Positions 1 through 7,711 of a stretch of 35,204 bases of DNA are shown in pieces. Within the stretch, counting starts at the first letter, position 1, and the number at the start of each line of letters is the position of its first letter. The notes below the pieces were generated by a model, which saw only the letters and a list, made by a program, of their open reading frames with translations, was not told the origin of the DNA and made no database searches. Made by a program: the position numbers and the translations under genes. The DNA is from JAZKDW01 sp040387375 (GTDB lineage Bacteria; Pseudomonadota; Gammaproteobacteria; Burkholderiales; Burkholderiaceae_D), in contig JAZKDW010000047.1 in NCBI GenBank assembly GCA_040387375.1, positions 1 to 35,204 of the forward strand, given 5' to 3'.

Positions 1-454
1 CCTTTTGCTCGACGATGCGGGTAATGTGGCCGTCGTTGCGCACGATGCGGCCATATCCGGCGGGATCGTCAAGATGAACCGTCAAGATCGACAACTTATT
101 CTCGCCGGCACTGTCCACCAGGCCTTGCAAGGAGGGCAGAGTTGTCAGCGGCACATCGCCATACAACACCAGGGTAGGCGCCGACTCATCAAGAAACGGC
201 AGCGCCTGCATCACCGCATGACCGGTGCCAAGCTGCGGTTCCTGTTTTGCGAATGTGATGTCGGGCGCTGCCAGTGTGCGCGGCACGACGTCGCCGCCAT
301 GGCCGTAAATCACACAAAGAGCAGATGGTGTTAACGCGCGCGCAGTGTTGATTACATGGGTTAATAAAGGCTCTCCAGCCAGTGGATGCAGCACTTTCGG
401 TAAGGCGGATTGCATCCGCTTTCCCATGCCAGCGGCAAGAATGACTATGTTCAT
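1..454 (-). CDS. glmU: GlmU, N-terminal part (UDP-GlcNAc pyrophosphorylase domain)
   Basis: This is the first 151 codons of bifunctional GlmU, which acetylates glucosamine-1-phosphate and uridylylates it to UDP-GlcNAc in the cytoplasm. The gene starts at the ATG at 454-452 and runs off the left edge, so only part of the uridylyltransferase domain is visible. The nucleotide-binding signature LAAGMGKRM followed by LPKVLHPLAG is at residues 6-28. GTGHAV and a YGDVPL motif, the usual metal/UTP site, follow at about residues 80-105. No stop codon interrupts the frame. UDP-GlcNAc is a plausible precursor for the TviB/TviC-like sugar pathway downstream, but glmU is a housekeeping gene, so its position here is probably just the locus boundary. 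Confidence 0.93.
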   Translation of the reverse strand, partial: MNIVILAAGMGKRMQSALPKVLHPLAGEPLLTHVINTARALTPSALCVIYGHGGDVVPRTLAAPDITFAKQEPQLGTGHAVMQALPFLDESAPTLVLYGDVPLTTLPSLQGLVDSAGENKLSILTVHLDDPAGYGRIVRNDGHITRIVEQK

Positions 455-758
455 AAGCAATAAGTTGAAATGATGCAAAAGTTTATCACAGCAACTCTGA
501 CTTCTTTTTGTGCATCGGGAAGCAAATGGCAATTACTTGTTTGATCTCAATCTTGGGATCAAAAAAGACAAGAGAATTAACACTGAGGGAACAATTAATG
601 AAGTCGATTCAACAACATCAGTCTTATCGAACGGGATTTCCGTAAAAAGATGGCCTAAAGTACGGCACCGCACAGAAGGCAATTCTCATCGTCATTAAGA
701 TGGCTTTGCATTTTGAGATGGCTTTGCATTTTGCAATAACAATGGAAGGAACCTATTC
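455..758. other. Intergenic region between glmU and a small ORF, with an 18-bp tandem duplication
   Basis: This A+T-rich stretch lies between the divergent glmU start and the small ORF at 759. The only clear structure is a tandem duplication: two 18-base units beginning GATGGCTTTGCATTTT at 699-716 and 717-734, differing in the last base. It lies directly upstream of the ribosome site of the next ORF. A possible 62-codon ORF at 510-698 has no recognisable features and is not called. The region must hold the glmU promoter on the minus strand, but no convincing -35/-10 pair was found. Confidence 0.5.
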
Positions 759-977
759 ATGCAACATACCCATTTCGTACGTAGCAAGAAAATTATTCCT
801 CTGGAGCCGTTTGCAAATTTTGACAGGCTCGAAGCGGGCAGCTCGCAATGCGAATTGCTGGAGCTCACGTTTAATTCCGGCAGTCACCAGGCGGCCGAAG
901 GCGACCTGAAGAGACGGAAATACAAGGAACAGGAAGTGGATGATTTCCTTGCGTCCTTCATGGATACCGATCACTGA
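759..977 (+). CDS. Small hypothetical protein (72 aa)
   Basis: This is a short ORF of unknown function, not recognised as any family. The ATG is preceded by GGAAGGA at a workable distance (about 745-751), which is the main reason to believe it is translated. The product is hydrophilic and mildly acidic at the C-terminus (KEQEVDDFLASFMD), with no signal peptide or membrane segment. It could be a small regulator or an anti-sigma-like peptide, but nothing supports a specific role. It ends 23 bases before the convergent stop of the DUF218 gene, and no terminator hairpin is evident between them. A reverse-strand ORF overlaps the same bases; the ribosome site favours the plus strand. Confidence 0.45.
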   Translation: MQHTHFVRSKKIIPLEPFANFDRLEAGSSQCELLELTFNSGSHQAAEGDLKRRKYKEQEVDDFLASFMDTDH

Positions 978-1000
978 AAACGACAAGCTGCGTGCGGGCG

Positions 1001-1792
1001 TCAGTAATTGATGCCCGCCGGGATGCCGTATCTCCAGCGGTACCACACGAGGCCCATCCACTCATACACTGCATAATGGGACAGGCGCAGGTTCTCAAGA
1101 CTGGGGATCAGGACACCAGGAATGAGACGTTCCTTGCGGAAGAATATGGTCGGCGCTGCCACCACTTCCAGCCCCTGGCGGATGAATGCCATGCGTGAAC
1201 GATGCATGTGCATGGCATCCGTTACCAGAAAAACCCTTGTGATTCCCGCCTGCTTTAATATCCGCGCCGAATAAGCTGCGTTTTCGGATGTATTCGCCGA
1301 CGCATCTTCCCTCCATTTGACAGGTGTGGAAAATTCATTTTCCAGCGCGCTTGCCATTCCAGCCGCCAACGGCGGCTTGCCGCTGGCGGGAGATCCCAGG
1401 CCGCCCGACACCAGCACCGGCAAACGGGTTTCCCGATATAGTTTTGCGGCGTACCGAAGCCGCCCGAGCGCTATATAGTCCGGGATATCCTGATTGCCAT
1501 ATTCAGGCGCTTTCATCAAGCGTCCTGCCGCGAGCACGACAATAGCCTGCGCGCCAGTGCCTTGGGATGATGCCAATGGCGGGTTCAACGCTTCCAGCGG
1601 ATTGACCAGCCTCGATACACCCATGCCGGTGGAAAGCAAATATAAAACAACGATCGCGCCGGCACTCAAAGATTTCCCGAATAGCGGCCAGCGTTTGCGC
1701 AGCAAGCGTCCGGCCGCATAAACCAGGACCAGGCTGACAGGCGGGAGGATCAGCGAGCGGATGACGGAAATAGCAATCAGACTGGCGCTCAT
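1001..1792 (-). CDS. YdcF/SanA-like DUF218 membrane protein
   Basis: This is a 263-residue protein of the DUF218 (ElyC/SanA/YdcF) family, inner-membrane proteins linked to envelope integrity and envelope polysaccharide metabolism. Two N-terminal membrane segments (about residues 5-27 and 40-58) are followed by the DUF218 core. AIVVLAAGR starts at about residue 83. VLVSGG, the ANTSENA motif and the LVTDAMHMHRSRMAF block, which ends the usual Rossmann-like fold, come next. A longer reading exists from 2113, but the ATG at 1792 overlaps the stop of the upstream gene as ATGA, typical of translational coupling, and gives the normal family length. The two genes form a minus-strand pair. The exact substrate is unknown for the family. 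Confidence 0.85.
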   Translation of the reverse strand: MSASLIAISVIRSLILPPVSLVLVYAAGRLLRKRWPLFGKSLSAGAIVVLYLLSTGMGVSRLVNPLEALNPPLASSQGTGAQAIVVLAAGRLMKAPEYGNQDIPDYIALGRLRYAAKLYRETRLPVLVSGGLGSPASGKPPLAAGMASALENEFSTPVKWREDASANTSENAAYSARILKQAGITRVFLVTDAMHMHRSRMAFIRQGLEVVAAPTIFFRKERLIPGVLIPSLENLRLSHYAVYEWMGLVWYRWRYGIPAGINY

Positions 1793-2202
1793 GCCAGCCA
1801 GATTAAAAACGTGACGACGACAAGCGGAACATAAGGAAAAGCAACTGTGGGCCGCAGTGCGTTGGCGGCGTATTGCGCAAACATTCTTGCCATGCCCGGG
1901 CGCGTCGCCTCCCATTCCGAATGCAACTGGAACGGGGCCTGTCCTTCCTGGCTGGCGTCCTTGAAAAAATGTTCGATTCGCAGGATCCGCGCGGCTAATC
2001 GCGATTGAAAGGTGCAGAAAATGCTTTCCTGAACCCATAACAACAAAATCACCAGGATAATTACCATCCAGTTCGGCCACAAGGCAAGGCCGGCCACCCA
2101 CAACACGATGCATGTCAGCTTGATCAGCAGCCGGCTGTGCTCATGCTTCTCATGATTTCCCTGCAAGGTGATCCATTCCTGACCAAAGGCTGTTTCTCTC
2201 AT
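1789..2202 (-). CDS. Small membrane protein of unknown function
   Basis: This is a 137-residue protein not recognised as a named family. It has a charged N-terminus rich in His and Glu, two close hydrophobic segments at about residues 26-42 and 45-63, an amphipathic middle part, and a final hydrophobic segment at about 118-137. Its stop overlaps the start of the DUF218 gene (ATGA at 1792-1789), so the two are almost certainly co-translated, and a shared envelope function is a reasonable inference. The start at 2202 has no strong ribosome site. A later Met could be the true start, but that would remove little. Confidence 0.65.
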   Translation of the reverse strand: MRETAFGQEWITLQGNHEKHEHSRLLIKLTCIVLWVAGLALWPNWMVIILVILLLWVQESIFCTFQSRLAARILRIEHFFKDASQEGQAPFQLHSEWEATRPGMARMFAQYAANALRPTVAFPYVPLVVVTFLIWLA

Positions 2203-2717
2203 TATTTCTTGTTCCCATGACTTTTATGGTTGTTGCGGACTATTTTTAATCACGCGAATTCTCTTGATTACATTGTACAGAGTGCAATTATTGGGGCGAA
2301 TAATTTAATGATGGTAATAGACGCTGGAAATTCACACCTGTTTTAGCGTGCTTCCTTGTGCGAACCATAGACAAAGTCAGGTGTCTGCAGGTATATTTTT
2401 TAACCCCGGGTGTAAAGCGCCGCATGGACCGGAAGTAATAAAGCTCTGGCCGGTCGTCGCAACTTATTCTCCGGAATGTTAAAAGGTGAAGAATTCTTTC
2501 GATTGTAGTAACCTTGCAAGAAATAAACTATGGAAAGATACGGCCCCCTATCTTGTAGTACCGGCCGTGCCGCAATTAAACCCGCGTTATATTTACCAAA
2601 TTAAGTTACTAAATTAAGCAGGATTGACCAGCAGCACCTTGCATGATGTTCGCTTCATTGCGTACGCGGCAGGGCGCAGATCAAGCCCGAACCATCCAAT
2701 GACCAAGTCAATTCAAC
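2203..2717. other. Long divergent intergenic region upstream of prsT
   Basis: This 515-base A+T-rich stretch separates the minus-strand membrane gene from prsT. A perfect inverted repeat, AAGATA-N8-TATCTT, lies at 2535-2554 and could be an operator. No sequence with the GG-N10-GC spacing of a good sigma-54 promoter was found by eye, unlike upstream of the PEP-CTERM gene. A tiny reading frame (2699-2734, 11 codons) overlaps the prsT start and could be a leader peptide or chance. The region must contain promoters for both flanking genes. Confidence 0.45.
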
Positions 2718-5525
2718 ATGAAGGCGGCAGATAAATATATGTCAAGCAACCGGAAAAAACTCTTCGGCAAAGTTGCGATAATTTCTGAAGTCATTCTTCT
2801 TAGCGTGGTTTTAGCGGCATGCAGCAAAACCCAAACCTCCGAAGGATTGATTTCCGAGGCCAAGGCGTATCAGCAAAAGGGTGATACTAAAGCTGCCATC
2901 ATCCAGTTGAAAAATGCGCTGCAAAAGAATCCGGACGATGCCCAAGCGCGGTTTTTACTTGGCAGTATTTACGCTGAGACCGGTGAGGTCCAGTCGGCCG
3001 AAAAGGAATTGCGCAAGGCAATGAGTCTGGGCATCAGCGCTGACCTGACGAAACCTTTGCTGGCCAAGGTGCTGGTGGATATGGGGCAGTTCCAGAAAAT
3101 CCTTGATGAAATCAAGCCCATGCCGGGATCGCCTTTGAACGCGCAAATTGCAAGCGCACGCGGCAATGCCTATCTGGCCTTGAACCAGCCGCAGGAAGCG
3201 AAAGCCGCTTTCGAAGAGGCGCTGAAAGAAAAAGCTGATTACCCAGATGCATTGATTGGTTTGGCCAAACATGCGATCGCGACGAAGGATACTGCCGGTG
3301 CCGGGCGTCTGGCAGAGCAGGCGGTCGCCAAAAACCCGTCGCATGTCGATTCCTGGTTTTTCAAGGGCCATTTAGCCCGTGCGGAAGGAAAAAGCGACGC
3401 CGCGCTGCTTGCTTATGGCGAGGCGCTCAAGCTGAAGCCGGGCAACGCCGAAGCGCTTATCGCAAAAGCGAACATAGAAATCAGCACCGGAAAATTCGAT
3501 GCCGCCAAGGCCGACATAGACGCCGCCCGCAAGGCCGCGCCAAACAGCCCGATTATTTCCTATACCCAGGCATTGCTGGAATTCAGCCAGCAGAAACATG
3601 CCGCGGCCCTGGAGTCCGTACAGCAGGTGTTAAGGGTAGCGCCAGAACATATGCCCAGCATCTTGCTGGCGGGCGCGATTCAATACGCGCTTGGCGCGAC
3701 CCAGCAGTCGGAACAGCATTTGAAAAAATACCTGGAGAAGAATCCGAACCATCTGTACGCCAGCAAACTGCTGGCAGCGAGCTTGCTGAAAAACGGACAG
3801 ACGCAAGGCGCGCTCAATATCGTCATGCCGGCACTCAAGACCGCGCAGCAGGATACACAATTGTTAACGCTCGCCGGCGAATCCTACATGCAGGCCAAGG
3901 ACTTCCCGAAAGCGAACGATTATTTTGAAAAAGCGAGCGCGCTGGCGCCGCAGACGGCAAACATTCATACCGCTCTGGCCCTGAGCAAACTGGCGCAAGG
4001 CGAAAATGCGCGGGCGGTTGCCGAACTGGAACTGGCGACCACCCTGGATCCGAAACCAGCGCAAGCCGGCGTTTTGCTCGTCATGACCCACTTGCGTCTG
4101 AAAGAATTCGACAAAGCGATTGCAGCAGCAAACACGCTGGAAAAAACGCATCCGAAAAATCCGGTGGTGCAGAACCTGAAGGGTGGCGCCTATTTAGGCA
4201 AGGGCAACGCGGCACAGGCCCGTGCCAGTTTCGAAAAGGCGTTGGCCATGGAGCCAACGTATTTCCCGGCCCTCTCCAATCTGGCGCAACTGGACATGCA
4301 GGAGAAAAAGCCTGCAGACGCGAAAAAGCGATTTGAAGCGCTGCTCGCGGTCGACAAGAAAAATGTCAACGCGATGACGGCCCTGGCCAACCTGGCGGCG
4401 TCACAAGGCCGCAAGGAAGAAGCCACCACATGGCTTGAGCGCGCCAGCACCGAAAATCCGAACGAACTGCGGCCCGCCTTGCAACTGGCAGCGCATTATC
4501 TGTCTCTCGGTGAAAAACAAAAGGGACTGGCGCTGGCGCAAAAACTGCAGACCGCCAATCCTGATAACGTCGATGCGCTCGACTTGCTGGCCCAGGCCAA
4601 GCTCGCCAATGACGACAAGACCGGCGCATTGGAAAGCTACAAGAGGCTGGCAGGGCTGTCGCCGACCTCGCCGATTCCGCATTTCCGCATGGCTGCGGTT
4701 CACATGACGATGCAGAATGCAGGTGCAGCGGCGGAAGCGCTGAAAACCTCGCTTTCCATCAAGCCGGATTTTATTGATGCGCAAGTTGCGCTCAGCATGC
4801 TTGAGGTTCGTAATGGCAATCTCGATCAGGCCATGGTGATCGCCCGCCAGATCCAGAAGCAGAATGCAAAATTGCCGGTCGGTTTTGAAATCGAAGGCAA
4901 TGTGCTGATGATGCAGAAGAAGCCCGCGCTTGCGGTCAAATCCTATGAACAGGCTTTCGCCGTCAGCAAGACCGCACCGGTCATGATCAAGCTGCACGAT
5001 GCGCTCCAGCAGTCAGGCAAGGAAAAGGATGCGGACGCCCGTCTGGCGCAATGGATGAAAGAGCAGCCTAAGGACACCACGGTCCGCATGTATCTGGCTA
5101 CCAAAGCCTTGCTGAAAAAACAAAACAAGATCGCGATTGACCAGTACCTGGCGGTCCTGCAAACCGAGCCCGGCAACGCCGCGGCGATGAACAACCTGGC
5201 CCTGGCGCTTCAGGAAGAAAAAGACCCGCGTGCATTGGAGTATGCGGAAAAGGCGCATAAGCTGATGCCGGAAAATGCCGGCATCATGGACACCCTGGGA
5301 TGGATATTGGTCGAGCAAGGCAATACCTCGCGTGGCCTGCCGTTGCTGCAGAAGGCAACCACTCTGGCGCCAAACTCCGCTGACGTTCGATATCATTTTG
5401 CGGCCGGCCTGCTTAAATCCGGCGACAAGGCCAAGGGACGCCAGGAGCTTGAACAATTATTAGCGTCCGGGAAGACATTCCCTAAAATTGAAGAAGCAAA
5501 AGCATTGCTCAAGCAGATGCAGTGA
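2718..5525 (+). CDS. prsT: PrsT, PEP-CTERM system TPR-repeat lipoprotein
   Basis: This is a 935-residue tetratricopeptide-repeat lipoprotein of the PrsT type found in exosortase A / EPS loci, thought to be a periplasmic or outer-membrane-facing scaffold for EPS assembly or PEP-CTERM sorting. The N-terminus has a basic stretch, a hydrophobic core and the lipobox LAAC, with Cys at residue 35 from the ATG at 2718, or 28 from the in-frame ATG at 2739. Neither start has a strong ribosome site, so the choice is uncertain. From about residue 45 to the end the protein is nearly all TPR units, with repeated A-x-x-x-L/Y-x-x-A-L and P-x-N/D-A patterns. Length and repeat content fit the family. It is followed by the N-acyl amino acid synthase genes on the same strand, after a gap that contains a hairpin. 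Confidence 0.93.
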   Translation: MKAADKYMSSNRKKLFGKVAIISEVILLSVVLAACSKTQTSEGLISEAKAYQQKGDTKAAIIQLKNALQKNPDDAQARFLLGSIYAETGEVQSAEKELRKAMSLGISADLTKPLLAKVLVDMGQFQKILDEIKPMPGSPLNAQIASARGNAYLALNQPQEAKAAFEEALKEKADYPDALIGLAKHAIATKDTAGAGRLAEQAVAKNPSHVDSWFFKGHLARAEGKSDAALLAYGEALKLKPGNAEALIAKANIEISTGKFDAAKADIDAARKAAPNSPIISYTQALLEFSQQKHAAALESVQQVLRVAPEHMPSILLAGAIQYALGATQQSEQHLKKYLEKNPNHLYASKLLAASLLKNGQTQGALNIVMPALKTAQQDTQLLTLAGESYMQAKDFPKANDYFEKASALAPQTANIHTALALSKLAQGENARAVAELELATTLDPKPAQAGVLLVMTHLRLKEFDKAIAAANTLEKTHPKNPVVQNLKGGAYLGKGNAAQARASFEKALAMEPTYFPALSNLAQLDMQEKKPADAKKRFEALLAVDKKNVNAMTALANLAASQGRKEEATTWLERASTENPNELRPALQLAAHYLSLGEKQKGLALAQKLQTANPDNVDALDLLAQAKLANDDKTGALESYKRLAGLSPTSPIPHFRMAAVHMTMQNAGAAAEALKTSLSIKPDFIDAQVALSMLEVRNGNLDQAMVIARQIQKQNAKLPVGFEIEGNVLMMQKKPALAVKSYEQAFAVSKTAPVMIKLHDALQQSGKEKDADARLAQWMKEQPKDTTVRMYLATKALLKKQNKIAIDQYLAVLQTEPGNAAAMNNLALALQEEKDPRALEYAEKAHKLMPENAGIMDTLGWILVEQGNTSRGLPLLQKATTLAPNSADVRYHFAAGLLKSGDKAKGRQELEQLLASGKTFPKIEEAKALLKQMQ

Positions 5526-5604
5526 CCTCGGCATCTGACCGGAACAAGACCAAGTACAAGCACAAGCGCATTTGCACTCTCTTATCGATGGAGCAAGCCA
5601 CGCC

Positions 5605-5630
5605 GGCCGGATCGGCATGTTGATCCGGCC
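5605..5630 (+). other. Intercistronic stem-loop between prsT and the first acyltransferase
   Basis: A perfect 9-bp stem, GGCCGGATC (5605-5613) and GATCCGGCC (5622-5630), encloses an 8-base loop. No T-run follows, so it is a poor intrinsic terminator. It may stabilise or process the prsT message, or bind a regulator. Confidence 0.55.
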
Positions 5631-5669
5631 CCCCCATGATAAATACGCTTTTGCCCTCCGAGAACCGCC

Positions 5670-6554
5670 ATGATGTCTGAGAAACAAGGAAAACAAATGG
5701 TGCTTGAGGCTGCTCCTGCCTTTGACAGGCCAGCAGCCGCGTCGATGGAGGATAAATTATTGTCCTTCATCGAATCGAACGGCAGCGAGACGCTGGATTT
5801 CGATATAAATGACCAGACCCTCACCATCTGTCTGGTTGACACGGAAGACGGGCGTCATCGTGCCAGCTCCCTGATCCACAAAATGTATTCATCGCGTGGA
5901 TACGATGGCACTCATCATCTGCAGGAAGGCGCGAACCGGATCACGCTGACGGCTTCCATCGCTGAATCGGTTGTCGGCACCATTACGCTGGGCATCGACT
6001 CGCCGGCCGGCATCCTGGCCGATGAAATCTTCAAGCACGAAGTCGATGAGCACCGGGCCAGGGGTGGCAACGTGTGCGAGTTGACCAAGCTCGCTTTCGA
6101 CCCCACCGTGCGATCCAAGCTGGTTCTTGCTTCCCTGTTCCATGTTGCGTTCATTTATTTGCAGAGGATTCATCGGTGTACGGATATCTTCATCGAGGTA
6201 AATCCGCGCCATCGCCTTTTTTATGAAAGGATGCTCGGGTTCAAGCGGCAAGGCGCCAGGAAAATGAATCCGCGTGTGAATGCGCCGGCGTTTTTATTAT
6301 GGGCCGATGTCGCTTACATTGATGAACAGATACGGTTATACGGCGGCACCTCGGATGGCGCCAACATCGCCAAATCCCTGTACCCGTATTTTTTCCCGCC
6401 GCTGACAGAAGAACAAAACCAATCAGCCATTGACCGTTATCGGGGTGAAGTCCACGACCATCCGATCACCGTCTCTGTCCTGGACGAATTGAGCTGGCCG
6501 TTTCAGGGAAGGATGCATTCTGATCTCTCTGGACATGTTGAACAATCTCATTAG
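5670..6554 (+). CDS. Long-chain N-acyl amino acid synthase-like acyltransferase (copy 1)
   Basis: This GNAT-fold protein resembles the long-chain N-acyl amino acid synthases (FeeM type) reported to co-occur with PEP-CTERM/exosortase genes. Such enzymes transfer a fatty acyl chain from an acyl carrier protein to the amine of an amino acid, often tyrosine. Of 294 residues, the core spans about 50-240: DTEDGRHRASSLI, the acyl-binding strand NRITLTASI, CELTKLAFDP, and the conserved VNPRHRLFYERMLGFKRQG block followed by NPRVNAPAFLLW. Starts at 5670 or 5697 are possible; the latter has AAGGA six bases upstream and removes nine residues. A related gene follows after 43 bases. An acyl carrier protein lies far away at 18153, a candidate donor. 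Amino acid specificity cannot be read from the sequence. Confidence 0.85.
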   Translation: MMSEKQGKQMVLEAAPAFDRPAAASMEDKLLSFIESNGSETLDFDINDQTLTICLVDTEDGRHRASSLIHKMYSSRGYDGTHHLQEGANRITLTASIAESVVGTITLGIDSPAGILADEIFKHEVDEHRARGGNVCELTKLAFDPTVRSKLVLASLFHVAFIYLQRIHRCTDIFIEVNPRHRLFYERMLGFKRQGARKMNPRVNAPAFLLWADVAYIDEQIRLYGGTSDGANIAKSLYPYFFPPLTEEQNQSAIDRYRGEVHDHPITVSVLDELSWPFQGRMHSDLSGHVEQSH

Positions 6555-6597
6555 CAGCACGCAGAAAGCTGGAGAAACGATGGTAAGGAAGTAACGT

Positions 6598-7368
6598 ATG
6601 GGAAAAATGCCAAAAAGGGAAGCGGCTACCGGGTTCGGTAATACCATCGCAGTGATATCGAACGACCGCGAACTCGATATTCCAGAGGACAATCCGTCCT
6701 CGAGGATGTTGGTCAGCGACTTCAAGGTCAGTCAGCAAAGCTTCAGGATACGGCTGGCCGATACCGAAGACGGGCGCAATTCGGCCAGCATGCTGATCAA
6801 CAAGATGTATTCGTGGCGGGGGTACACCGGCGCCCATAAGCTGCAGGGCAGTCCAAACCGCATCACCCTCACAGCGTCTTACAAGGACATGGTGATCGGG
6901 ACAGCGACGCTGGGCATGGATTCGTCTGTCGGCTTGCTGGCGGATGAGGTCTTCAAGGATGAAATCGATCGTTTTCGCACCAGGGACGGCAAGGTCTGCG
7001 AAATCATCAAGCTGGCGTTCGATCCCAACATCCGCTCCAAGATGGTGCTTGCTTCGCTGTTCCACATCATCTTCATCTATGGCCGCCGCATTCATCAATG
7101 CACTGATGTTTTCATTGAGGTCAATCCGCGCCACCGTCTTTTCTATGAAAGGATGCTGGGCTTCAAGCGGCAGGGAGAGATGAAAACAAATCCGCGCGTG
7201 AATGCACCGGCCTATTTGCTATGGGTCAGCCTCGATTATGTCGAGCAGCAGATCATCAAGTATGGCGGTACCAGCGATTACCCGGATACCACCAGATCCC
7301 TCTATCCTTATTTCTTTTCACTGCGGGAAGAAGAAGGTATCGTGCGAAGATTGCTGCCGCTGGATTGA
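6598..7368 (+). CDS. Long-chain N-acyl amino acid synthase-like acyltransferase (copy 2)
   Basis: This 256-residue paralogue of the preceding gene has the same ordered blocks: IRLADTEDGRNSASMLINKM, NRITLTASY, CEIIKLAFDP, the identical VNPRHRLFYERMLGFKRQG block and NPRVNAPAYLLW, ending in SLYPYFF. It lacks the 35-40 residue C-terminal tail of copy 1. The start is well supported by AAGGAAG about ten bases before the ATG. The two copies are clearly a tandem duplication, but they have diverged in the N-terminal 50 residues and at many core positions, so they may use different amino acids or acyl chains. The pair is probably one operon, and the next gene is separated by a repeat-filled gap. Confidence 0.85.
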   Translation: MGKMPKREAATGFGNTIAVISNDRELDIPEDNPSSRMLVSDFKVSQQSFRIRLADTEDGRNSASMLINKMYSWRGYTGAHKLQGSPNRITLTASYKDMVIGTATLGMDSSVGLLADEVFKDEIDRFRTRDGKVCEIIKLAFDPNIRSKMVLASLFHIIFIYGRRIHQCTDVFIEVNPRHRLFYERMLGFKRQGEMKTNPRVNAPAYLLWVSLDYVEQQIIKYGGTSDYPDTTRSLYPYFFSLREEEGIVRRLLPLD

Positions 7369-7482
7369 TGGGGGCTGGGATTTCGTCCCATGCCAATATA
7401 GAGGGTGGAGTCCAGGGCGGCACCGCTATCGGTGTCCCTTGCGTGTTAGCTCACTCTGGGTTCCCGCCTGCGCGGGAACGAC

Positions 7483-7690
7483 GGTAGTAATTGATAAGAC
7501 ATCCACTCTTACCACCGTCATTCCCGCGAAAGGTGAAGCAGGGGTTTCGGGCAGCATGCTGCCTGCCTGCGTAACGGCACAGGCTTACAAGCCTGTGCGC
7601 GCCCCTCGGCGGGCCCCCTGCAAGGGGGAATCCAGACTGAACTCGCATCGCGATGCCTTCATACAGTCCGCACCAGGCTTCGATAACCGT
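7483..7690 (+). repeat. Dispersed composite repeat, family A, copy 1
   Basis: This is a repeat-rich block between the second acyltransferase and the flavoenzyme; it has a second copy at 30227-30440. It contains CATTCCCGCGAAAGG at about 7519-7533, the palindrome GCAGCATGCTGC (7551-7562), a near-perfect hairpin CACAGGCTT-AC-AAGCCTGTG (7578-7597), and a tail related to family C (7645-7690). The first 34 bases (7483-7516) match the reverse complement of 30227-30260 at 28 of 34 positions, so this inner segment is flipped relative to the rest of the element. Apart from the repeats, nothing coding is seen in 7369-7711. A long ORF reading through it into the oxidase is an artefact of the open frame. 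Confidence 0.8.
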
Positions 7691-7711
7691 ATCCACGATA
7701 AACCCGACATC

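Noticed and set aside
1793..2113. A long reading of the DUF218 gene starting at 2113
   Set aside because: It overlaps the upstream membrane gene almost completely. The ATGA overlap at 1792 and the family length favour the short form.
2440..2470. A sigma-54 promoter upstream of prsT (TGGCCGGTCGTCGCAA)
   Set aside because: The GG-to-GC spacing is one base too short, which normally abolishes sigma-54 recognition.
7483..7690. A CRISPR-like array at the repeat block
   Set aside because: The repeats are palindromic and dispersed, not regularly spaced with unique spacers, and no cas gene is present.
7202..7711. A long open frame that extends the flavoenzyme upstream to 7202
   Set aside because: The added sequence overlaps the second acyltransferase and the repeat block, and has no family similarity. 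The ATG at 7712 gives the normal VAO-family N-terminus.
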